Part shown: positions 39,368-45,943 of the stretch, one piece after another | Layout: every line of letters starts with the position of its first letter | Numbering within the stretch: position 1 is the stretch's first letter | Assembly: GCA_002162925.1 (NCBI GenBank) | Contig: MABC01000046.1 | Location: 1-45,943 of the forward strand | Length of the DNA: 45,943 nt | Reading direction: 5' to 3' | Origin: Thalassotalea sp. 42_200_T64 | GTDB lineage: Bacteria > Pseudomonadota > Gammaproteobacteria > Enterobacterales > Alteromonadaceae | Translations under genes and position numbers: made by a program | The notes under the pieces: generated by a model | Databases searched by the model: none | What the model was told of the DNA's origin: nothing | What the model saw: only the letters and a program-made list of their open reading frames with translations

Positions 39368-40141
39368 ATGTTGACAATCAACAATTTACACGTGGACATT
39401 CAGGGTAATACGATCCTTAAAGGGGTCAGTTTGTCGGTGAAAGCGGGAGAGGTTCATGCCATCATGGGACCGAATGGTTCTGGAAAAAGTACCCTGGCTA
39501 ATATATTGGCTGGCCATGAAGGCTATCAGGTAACCGCTGGCGAGGTCCTATTTAAAGGACGTAATTTATTAGCACTGTCTGCTTCTGAACGGGCCTGTGA
39601 AGGGATCTTCTTGGCATTTCAATACCCAGTTGAAATTCCAGGCGTAAGTAATATTCAATTTTTGAAAACGGCACTCAACAGCCAGCGAAAATACCAAAAA
39701 CTCGATGAACTTGATGCCATAGATTTTTTACAACGGGTAAAAACTAAAGTAAATCAGGTTGGCATGGCAGAACAACTGCTTTATCGCTCGGTCAATGAGG
39801 GTTTTTCCGGTGGCGAAAAAAAACGCAATGAAATTTTGCAAATGTTGGTGCTCGAACCCAAATTGGCGATTCTTGATGAAACGGATTCTGGACTGGATAT
39901 TGATGCGCTTAAATTAGTGGCAAAGGGGGTCAATGCTTTTCGACTTTCTGATACCGCTACGCCAGAGCGTGCCATTATTCTGGTGACCCACTACCAACGC
40001 TTGTTGAACTATATCAAACCTGACTTTGTTCATGTATTGCTTGATGGTCAAATTGTACAATCGGCCGGACCCGAGTTGGCGCTGGAATTGGAAGAAAATG
40101 GCTACGCAAACTTTATTCATGAAGCACCGTTTGCTGGTTGA
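39368..40141 (+). CDS. sufC: Fe-S cluster assembly ATPase SufC
   Basis: The 257-residue ABC ATPase has Walker A GPNGSGKST, the Q-loop FQYPVEIPGVSN, signature FSGGEKKRNEILQ, Walker B LAILDETDSGLD and H-loop LVTHYQRLL. It energises assembly on SufBD. An AGGAG site precedes the ATG. The linker to sufD is 103 bp, longer than other gaps in the operon, and holds an ACGGAC/GTCCGT pair of arms. Confidence 0.97.
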   Translation: MLTINNLHVDIQGNTILKGVSLSVKAGEVHAIMGPNGSGKSTLANILAGHEGYQVTAGEVLFKGRNLLALSASERACEGIFLAFQYPVEIPGVSNIQFLKTALNSQRKYQKLDELDAIDFLQRVKTKVNQVGMAEQLLYRSVNEGFSGGEKKRNEILQMLVLEPKLAILDETDSGLDIDALKLVAKGVNAFRLSDTATPERAIILVTHYQRLLNYIKPDFVHVLLDGQIVQSAGPELALELEENGYANFIHEAPFAG

Positions 40142-40244
40142 AAAACGGACTAACTAAAGGATCATAACCCGGTAAAAAACACGATTTCAAGTGGTCCGTC
40201 TAAACTATTGGCAGCCTTGAGCCATTAAAATATTGGAGGCAAAG

Positions 40245-41672
40245 ATGAACCTCTGTGAGCGTTTCATCCAAGATTACCACCAAAGCAAGATGTTCTTGCC
40301 CGGGCTTTCATTGCCCTGGTTAACTGCAGAGAGGGAGAATGCACTGGAAAGTCTCTGCACTCAAGGTTTGCCCGACATCAGAGATGAAAACTGGAAATAC
40401 ACCAAAATTAAACAGCTAGAGCAGAAGGATTATTGTTCTGCCAAACGATTAGATACCCCGCCCGGGGTTGAGCTGTTAGCCGATTTGTTGTCAAACAAGG
40501 CACTGGACAAACGTCTTTTTCCCGGTGAGCATCGTCTGGTATTTATCAATGGTCATTATATTGAGGATCTTTCCAGCGTTAACCTGAACCAGGAGGGGAT
40601 GGTCTTGCACAGCTTCGCGCAAGCTTTGCAAGACCACGAAGAACTTCTCTCTTCAACGCTGGGGAGTATAGCCGGTTATGAAGAGCAACCTTTTGCTGCA
40701 TTAAATACCAGCATGATGTCAGATGGCGTATTTTTACTGGCACAGCAGAATACTCGAGTGAATACACCGATCCACTGTCTATTTATTTCCACGGCGACTG
40801 AGCAAGCCGTGGTGAGCTACCCAAGACTGCTACTGGTGCTAGAAGATAACGCAGTAATAACCCTGGTCGAGCACTACCTTGATATAACCCGACTGGCAAG
40901 GAACACGGGGCAAACGCTAGCCAATGGTAATCTGACAAATTCGGTGACGGAAATACGCCTGGGGCCCCATGCCCGCATGAACCACTATAAGTTACAGTAT
41001 GACTCGTTTGACAGTAGCCACATTTCCGCCATGTATGTGGAACAACAGCGGGCTAGTGCTTTCACCTCTCACAGTTATTCATTGGGCGCGGCTCTTGCCC
41101 GGCACGATATTCAGATCAGGCTAGACGGTCGGCAAGCCGAGTGCATTTTAAATGGAGCATATTTAGTTGGTGGCAGACAACATGTCGATTATCACACCCA
41201 AATTGACCATGTAGCCCCGGGTTGTAGTAGCCAGCAAATTTATAAGGGGGTGATCCAAGGGCGGGCTCGGGCAGTATTTAATGGTAAAGTGATCATTCAT
41301 CCCCAGACACAACAATCAGCAGCCAAACAACTCAATAAGAATTTGTTGCTCGGAAAAAAAGCCGAGGTGGATAGCAAGCCCGAGCTGCAGATATATGCCG
41401 ATGATGTCAAATGCAGTCATGGGGCCACGGTTGGCCAGTTGGATGAATTGGCACTTTTCTACCTTCAGTCTCGTGGTATCTGCAAAAAAGACGCGGAAAG
41501 CTGGCTGGTTTTTGGTTTTGTCAGTGAAGTACTTAATCGTATCGATAATCCGGATATGCGAGAGTTTGTCCTGCTCCCTGTGCTTGCCCATCTTAATCAG
41601 CTTGTTGGCGGTGATGTCAAAAGATTGCAGGAAATTATGCCGGCCCAAAAGGGGACGATCTCATGCCAGTAA
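40245..41672 (+). CDS. sufD: Fe-S cluster assembly protein SufD
   Basis: The 475-residue protein has the N-terminal GLPDIRDENWKYTKI segment and the SufBD core: RLLLVLEDNAVITLVEHY, VDYHTQIDHVAPGCSSQQIYKGVIQGRARAVFNGKVIIHP, DVKCSHGATVGQLDELALFYLQSRGI. It pairs with SufB. ATG 40245 follows GGAGG by 5 nt; the TTG four codons earlier overlaps the Shine-Dalgarno site. It overlaps sufS by 10 nt. Confidence 0.95.
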   Translation: MNLCERFIQDYHQSKMFLPGLSLPWLTAERENALESLCTQGLPDIRDENWKYTKIKQLEQKDYCSAKRLDTPPGVELLADLLSNKALDKRLFPGEHRLVFINGHYIEDLSSVNLNQEGMVLHSFAQALQDHEELLSSTLGSIAGYEEQPFAALNTSMMSDGVFLLAQQNTRVNTPIHCLFISTATEQAVVSYPRLLLVLEDNAVITLVEHYLDITRLARNTGQTLANGNLTNSVTEIRLGPHARMNHYKLQYDSFDSSHISAMYVEQQRASAFTSHSYSLGAALARHDIQIRLDGRQAECILNGAYLVGGRQHVDYHTQIDHVAPGCSSQQIYKGVIQGRARAVFNGKVIIHPQTQQSAAKQLNKNLLLGKKAEVDSKPELQIYADDVKCSHGATVGQLDELALFYLQSRGICKKDAESWLVFGFVSEVLNRIDNPDMREFVLLPVLAHLNQLVGGDVKRLQEIMPAQKGTISCQ

Positions 41673-42943
41673 TACCTTCGTTTCCGCTTCATGATTTACC
41701 ATCCCACTCTAACCCAGAGCAAAACACTATTGACTGGGCTGCGTTACGAAGAGATTTTCCGGTGCTGTTGCAACTGGCCCATAACAAGCCTCTCGCCTAT
41801 CTGGATAATGCCGCGACCACACAAAAACCCAATGCCGTGATCGAGACTATAGCCCGCTATTATCGCGTTGATAATGCCAATGTACATCGTGGTACTTATC
41901 AATTAAGTGAGAGAGCGACTCAGGCTTACGAGGCAATACGAGACAAAGTACGGCGCTTTCTGAATGCATCGCGACGTGAGGAAATTATCTTTGTACGCGG
42001 TACCACCGAAGCGATTAATTTGGTAGCTCAGAGCTATGCTCGGCCTAAAATTAAAGCGGGCGATGAGATCCTGATCAGCGCCATGGAACACCATTCCAAT
42101 ATTGTGCCATGGCAAATGGCATGTAAACAAACCGGCGCGCAGTTAAGGGTTATTCCGATTAATGATAGTGCCGACATTATACTGGAACGCTACGAGCAAT
42201 TATTGGGCGAAAAGACTCGATTACTGGCGGTCACCCAGATGTCCAATGCACTAGGTACCATCAATCCAGTAAAACGTATGATTGCTATGGCCCATGAACG
42301 GGAAATTCCGGTACTACTGGACGGTGCTCAGGCTGCGCCACATCTGTGCGTCGATGTGCAGGACCTGGATTGTGATTTTTACGCTTTTTCCAGTCATAAA
42401 ATATACGGCCCTACGGGCGTTGGGGTGTTATATGGTAAAGAAAATTATCTAGACGCGATGGAACCCTACCAAGGAGGCGGGGACATGATCAGCAGAGTGA
42501 GTTTTGAACACACTGAGTACAATAATTTACCCTACAAATTTGAGGCAGGCACGCCGAATATTGCCGGGGTAGTGGGACTTGGCGCCGCACTTGATTACCT
42601 TGAAACTATCGGCCTGAGTAATATTGTTCGGCGCGAGCAATATTTACTGGATTATGCAACCCAGAAATTACTGAGCGTAGAAGGGCTGCGTATTATTGGT
42701 ACGGCAAGACACAAGGCGAGTATTATTTCCTTTGTACTGGACTGTGCTCATCCCCATGATATCAGTACAATTTTGGATTGTCAGGGGGTGGCCATTCGTG
42801 CCGGACACCATTGCGCCATGCCGGTGATGGAACGCTTTGACGTACCAGCCACCGCACGATCTTCCCTCGCTTTTTATAACAATGAAGCTGATATTGATCA
42901 GCTGGTACTGGGCCTAGAGCAAGTGAAAAAGTTGTTTAACTAA
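41663..42943 (+). CDS. sufS: Cysteine desulfurase SufS
   Basis: The 426-residue class V aminotransferase has YLDNAATTQKP, HRGTYQLSERATQAYE, the PLP lysine in SSHKIYGPTGVGVLYG and the catalytic Cys in RAGHHCAMPVM. It releases sulfur from cysteine as a persulfide for SufBCD. About 18 N-terminal residues are extra compared with E. coli SufS (406). It overlaps sufD, so translation is coupled. Confidence 0.96.
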   Translation: MPVIPSFPLHDLPSHSNPEQNTIDWAALRRDFPVLLQLAHNKPLAYLDNAATTQKPNAVIETIARYYRVDNANVHRGTYQLSERATQAYEAIRDKVRRFLNASRREEIIFVRGTTEAINLVAQSYARPKIKAGDEILISAMEHHSNIVPWQMACKQTGAQLRVIPINDSADIILERYEQLLGEKTRLLAVTQMSNALGTINPVKRMIAMAHEREIPVLLDGAQAAPHLCVDVQDLDCDFYAFSSHKIYGPTGVGVLYGKENYLDAMEPYQGGGDMISRVSFEHTEYNNLPYKFEAGTPNIAGVVGLGAALDYLETIGLSNIVRREQYLLDYATQKLLSVEGLRIIGTARHKASIISFVLDCAHPHDISTILDCQGVAIRAGHHCAMPVMERFDVPATARSSLAFYNNEADIDQLVLGLEQVKKLFN

Positions 42944-42983
42944 AACTGGGTAAAACCCATCGCTAAAATGTGGAGTAAGTGGC

Positions 42984-43445
42984 ATGAACGAGGAGTTACG
43001 GGCGTTATACCAAGAAGTTATCATAGACCACGGTAGACACCCGAGAAACTTTAAAAAGCTTGAAGGTTATAGTTGTTGTCAGGAGGCGTACAACCCTCTC
43101 TGCGGTGACCGTTTAACGCTTTATTTGAAGTTAGACAAAGACAAAATCCTCGATGCCAGCTTTGAAGGGGGGGGCTGTGCCATATCCATGGCCTCAACCT
43201 CATTAATGATAGAACGAATCAAAAACACCCGCATAAGCGAAGCACAACAGCTATTCGACTCATTTCATCACCTAGTCACCGCGCCAGACTCAGGCGCTGA
43301 CGTATCAGCACCCTTAGGAAAACTGAAGGTGTTAGGCGGGGTGAGGGACTTCCCTACTAGAATCAAGTGTGCCACTCTGGCTTGGCATGCACTCAAAGCA
43401 GGGTTGGAAAATGTTGACCATGATAAATCGGTTTCTACGGAGTGA
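42984..43445 (+). CDS. sufU: SufU-type Fe-S assembly/sulfur transfer protein
   Basis: The 153-residue IscU/SufU protein has YQEVIIDHGRHPRNFKKLEGY, NPLCGDRLTLYLKL, FEGGGCAISMASTSLMIE and FPTRIKCATLAWHALKAGL. The three cysteines plus Asp of the zinc site (CGD, GCAIS, KCATLAW) are present. The insertion between the second and third motifs is the SufU type. It probably takes the place of SufE as sulfur acceptor for SufS, since no sufE or sufA is in this operon. Confidence 0.92.
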   Translation: MNEELRALYQEVIIDHGRHPRNFKKLEGYSCCQEAYNPLCGDRLTLYLKLDKDKILDASFEGGGCAISMASTSLMIERIKNTRISEAQQLFDSFHHLVTAPDSGADVSAPLGKLKVLGGVRDFPTRIKCATLAWHALKAGLENVDHDKSVSTE

Positions 43446-43454
43446 TTATACCTG

Positions 43455-44006
43455 ATGCAATTTGTTGAACATGTGACTGTATTACGCAACTGCGATGCCA
43501 TCGTTATTCCGGCAGGGATCACCGTAACCTTAAATAAAGGTAGGGAAGTCGTGATTACACAGGCACTGGGGGGTAGCTATACGGTCAATGATAACGGGCA
43601 GCTATTACGCGTTGCCAGCCAGGATGCAGATGCCTTGGGTAAAGCTGATATCCCGAAAAACGAATCCAAAGCGGAATTCGGCAAAGAAAACGGTGTCAAC
43701 TTGGTGCGCATATATGAGCAACTGAGTACCTGTTATGATCCAGAGATCCCGATTAATATAGTCGAGCTGGGTTTGGTGTACGATGTCAATTGCTATGAAT
43801 TGCTGGACGGTCGCCACCATATCCGTATTACCATGACACTAACATCGGCGGGGTGTGGAATGGGCACAGTTCTGGCCGAAGATATACGGGTAAAATGTCT
43901 GAACGTGGCCAATGTTGATGTTATTGAGGTAATTTTTGTCTACGATCCCCCTTGGCAGCAAGACATGATGTCCGAAGCGGCCAAGCTGCAGCTGGGCTTG
44001 TTGTAA
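43455..44006 (+). CDS. sufT: Putative Fe-S cluster assembly protein SufT
   Basis: The 183-residue protein has an N-terminal part with VIPAGITVTLNKGREVVITQALGGSYTV and a DUF59/MIP18 domain (YDPEIPINIVELGLVYDV, TLTSAGCGMGTVLAEDI, VDVIEVIFVYDPPWQQDMMSEAAKLQLGLL). Members help cluster maturation under high demand. It starts 9 bp after sufU. Confidence 0.92.
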   Translation: MQFVEHVTVLRNCDAIVIPAGITVTLNKGREVVITQALGGSYTVNDNGQLLRVASQDADALGKADIPKNESKAEFGKENGVNLVRIYEQLSTCYDPEIPINIVELGLVYDVNCYELLDGRHHIRITMTLTSAGCGMGTVLAEDIRVKCLNVANVDVIEVIFVYDPPWQQDMMSEAAKLQLGLL

Positions 44007-44055
44007 CTGTACCTGGTGGGATGATGCTTGGGTGGACGAGACTTGGGGGAACGAG

Positions 44056-44379
44056 ATGGCACAGTGGATAGAAATTTTTCCAGCCAGTGAGCTTAAATCA
44101 GGCATGCACGCGCAAGTGGATTTGGCAGAATTATCTCTGCTTCTGGTTAATATTGATGGTGAAATCTATGCCATTGAGAATGTCTGCAGTCATGATGGCG
44201 GTGAGTTAAATGACGGGCAAATCAACGGCTTTGAAATAACTTGCCCTCGACACGGCGCTCGCTTCAATTTAAAAACCGGAGCGGTATTGTGTGCTCCTGC
44301 TTTTGAAGATATTAATACTTATCGGGTCAGAATCATTAATGGATTGGTGCAGGTATACGATGAAGAAAATAGTAAGTAA
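44056..44379 (+). CDS. Rieske-type [2Fe-2S] ferredoxin
   Basis: The 107-residue protein has the two Rieske boxes, CSHDGG and CPRHGARF, with the Cys-X-His and Cys-X2-His ligands. It resembles BphF/NdmC-type non-heme dioxygenase ferredoxins. ATG 44056 follows GGGGGAACG; a longer GTG start at 44032 is less likely. As the last gene of the suf operon it may be an electron donor for cluster assembly (inference). Confidence 0.9.
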   Translation: MAQWIEIFPASELKSGMHAQVDLAELSLLLVNIDGEIYAIENVCSHDGGELNDGQINGFEITCPRHGARFNLKTGAVLCAPAFEDINTYRVRIINGLVQVYDEENSK

Positions 44380-44625
44380 ACATAAATTGCCGTTAGGTGG
44401 CAGGGCGGTCTTGTCACCTGACTCAAACGTCACCACACAGAGGCATTAAATGACAATTGCTTAACAAGGGTAGTTGCGGTGGTAAAAGTGATCGTGTCAT
44501 ATCAATGAACATCCGTCCCTCATGGCACAAAACAGTCCCTAGGGGCCGAGTCAACCCGGTCCGGAAATTTGGAAATATCTTATTCCGTGCCTATTTAGTT
44601 AAAATTGTGGGTCCGGCTTTCTTGG

Positions 44626-44706
44626 CTACCTTTGCGGTTTTTTTTCTTTTGCTGTTAAAAGCGGTTTCTTTTTAACATTTTTTTTACTGTTTTGTCCTTT
44701 ACTCAT
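44626..44706 (-). CDS. Small lysine-rich protein
   Basis: ATG 44706 has a strong TTGGAGGGTATC leader and opens MSKGQNSKKNVKKKPLLTAKEKK..., 26 residues. It resembles small Lys-rich proteins I recall from Vibrio and Shewanella; this is memory, not a search. One extra A in the A8 run would extend it as KTAKVAKKAGP. The plus-strand ORF over it (44457-44675) is hydrophobic only as the antisense of lysine codons. Confidence 0.4.
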   Translation of the reverse strand: MSKGQNSKKNVKKKPLLTAKEKKPQR

Positions 44707-44879
44707 GATACCCTCCAATTTCTTAAAGTCATAAACCTAAAGCCAGTTTGAGCCAACCTAAGGACTGTTGTTAGCAGTGGCTTCCATTAATACAGCAAAG
44801 TCAATGCGTAACATTATCAGTATGGCTCTATAGACGAAAAATTGATAGGCATAGCTTATATTAGCTTTTTTTATGTGCT

Positions 44880-45077
44880 TTAATGACTCTTATTGGCTTG
44901 AACGGTCTGTCGGAGCTTACAATGGAAACTATAATTAACTGCTAGCGGTGAAACCAAATCGGTAACGACTACTTCCTTTCCTACAATAGGTTCAATAATC
45001 CAACTACCGTCAGGAGCAGCAATGCATGAGCCACCATTGCCTAATAACTCATTGACGTTTTGCTTTATCGAATCAGT
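44880..45077 (-). pseudogene. Nitrilase family C-terminal fragment
   Basis: NELLGNGGSCIAAPDGSWIIEP followed by VVVTDL matches the C-terminal catalytic region of carbon-nitrogen hydrolases (Cys-region GGSCI.APDG). The N-terminal 200 residues are missing, replaced upstream by the hairpin repeat and the tnpB end. After VVTDL the frame departs from the family, suggesting a frameshift. It looks like a remnant cut by insertion. Confidence 0.5.
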
Positions 45078-45125
45078 CGAGAAAACCCACTGATCGACAC
45101 GAAGGGGCGTCGGTGGGATGAATCG
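45078..45125 (+). repeat. Structured hairpin repeat, copy 3
   Basis: CGAGAAAACCCAC and the end GGTGGGATGAATCG, with outer CCCAC/GTGGG pairing and an inner CGaCAC-GAA-GGGgCG stem, match copy 1 (11698-11745). It lies 105 bp ahead of tnpB and next to the nitrilase fragment. Confidence 0.7.
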
Positions 45126-45182
45126 ATAAACTAACCAGTATTTTCTTGACAATCCCAGCTTATACAGTAGTCTATACAGTGT

Positions 45183-45943
45183 ATGAAAAAGACGCTCAGA
45201 TACAACTTTCGGCTCAAGCCTACAGCAGAACAAGAAGCCAAACTCGTTGAGTTTGGCTTCAACAATTTCCGACCTTTAAAGTCAGTTTCAAGCAAAAGAA
45301 ATTACACAATGACAGTTTTCGATGCGTCAATAATTCGAACTGCATCCGTGTTGAAAAGTGCGCTATTAGTATCCCAAAAATAGGCAAAGTGCCTATTGTT
45401 TTGTATCGCAAGTTAGCGAGTAAAATCAAGACAGCAACCGTCCAAATGCGCCATGGCAAATGGGAAGTTTCGCTAACGCAAGAGGTTGAATGTAAGGCCG
45501 GAAAGCGGGTCTTGTCATCGATTGTCGGCTACGATATCAACAGTCAGCACACGGTCGTCGGATCAAACGGTTGGTACGTTAAAAACCCGAAAGCCTTTAA
45601 AAAAGCATCAACAAAATTAAAGCAAATTCAAGCCCAGTTGAGTCGACGAAAGAAGGGCTCAAATCGCCGGAACAAAACCAAAGAACGCCTCAATAAGCTT
45701 CACGGAAAAATCTCTCGCCAACGCCTAGCGTTTGCTCACGAAGTATCATGCTCGATAGCCAAGACCAGTGATATCATAGTGTTTGAGGATTTAAACGTGA
45801 AAGGTATGCAGCAGTTTAACGGCCATATGGTGAACGATAATGTGATGGGTATGATCACAGAGCTCACCAAATATAAAGCCGAATTAAATGGCGCTGTGTA
45901 CCATGAAATAGGTCGATATGTGAAGTCGTCAGGTATTTGCCAC
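45183..45943 (+). pseudogene. IS605-type TnpB with internal deletion and frameshift (runs off the end)
   Basis: The ATG opens MKKTLRYNFRLKPTAEQEAK, the family N-terminus. At about residue 26 the sequence jumps to the FPTFKVSFKQKKLHND region in another frame (open from about 45266 to the window end), so about 70 residues are deleted and the frame is shifted; frame 1 stops at 45381-45383. The downstream frame keeps the RuvC-I Asp (GYDINSQHTVVGSNG) and RuvC-II Glu (IVFEDLNVKGM); the RuvC-III/zinc region is beyond the edge (SSGICH begins it). TTGAC at 45146-45150 could be the target motif and 45151-45182 the left end. It cannot make a full nuclease as it stands. Confidence 0.85.

Noticed and set aside
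44457..44675. Plus-strand 72-codon ORF with a hydrophobic tail
   Set aside because: It starts with TTG without a ribosome binding site, and its Leu/Phe-rich end is the antisense of lysine codons of the better supported minus-strand small ORF.

Overview
The window looks like a chromosomal segment of a marine gammaproteobacterium of the Alteromonadales, close to Colwellia or Thalassotalea. This rests on protein similarity recognised by eye and on gene order (cspD-clpS-clpA, infA-ate-aat-trxB, ald/lrp-ftsK-lolA-rarA-crcB-serS, tusDCBE-yccA). No database search was run. The DNA is AT-rich. Parts of 32.3-44.4 kb, especially the MFS gene at 35.7-36.9 kb, look richer in G and C by eye.

Region 1 (0.2-3.4 kb) holds cspD divergent from clpS-clpA, closed by a strong terminator. 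Region 2 (3.4-10.6 kb) is a run of six broken genes: a collagenase lipoprotein, half of an MFS transporter, an ornithine-cyclodeaminase/pyrroline-2-carboxylate reductase homologue, the N-terminal domain of an Xaa-Pro aminopeptidase, a D-amino-acid-dehydrogenase-like flavoenzyme and a trans-3-hydroxy-L-proline dehydratase. Together they read as a dead collagen/hydroxyproline utilisation locus. Four carry internal stops and/or frameshifts, two are cut short, and a 267-bp repeat element lies among them. An apparently intact GntR/FCD regulator (11.0-11.6 kb) and a Bcr/CflA-type MFS transporter (12.1-13.3 kb) survive beside it.

Region 3 (13.3-31.7 kb) is conserved housekeeping DNA: infA, ate and aat (N-end rule), trxB, ald with divergent lrp, ftsK, lolA-rarA-crcB-serS, a small exported protein, a two-subunit molybdenum hydroxylase, the tusDCBE sulfur relay, yccA and tag. 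Region 4 starts at tRNA-Ser(TGA) at 31.9 kb. It continues with a tRNA-like 3' fragment, an attC-like hairpin, a MAPEG protein, a large ACP-FAAL-PlsC fusion, a convergent UMF1-type MFS transporter, and a complete suf operon (sufR-B-C-D-S-U-T plus a Rieske ferredoxin) with a clear palindromic operator. The right edge holds a small lysine-rich ORF, a nitrilase fragment and an internally deleted IS605-type tnpB running off the end.

Short AT-rich repeats with ATACCAA...TTGGTAT ends occur at five places, and a structured hairpin repeat with base-pair-conserving changes occurs three times, once beside tnpB. The most promising unusual system is the ACP-FAAL-PlsC fusion with its neighbouring transporter, which resembles in logic (not in domain order) the LplT-Aas lysophospholipid recycling pair.
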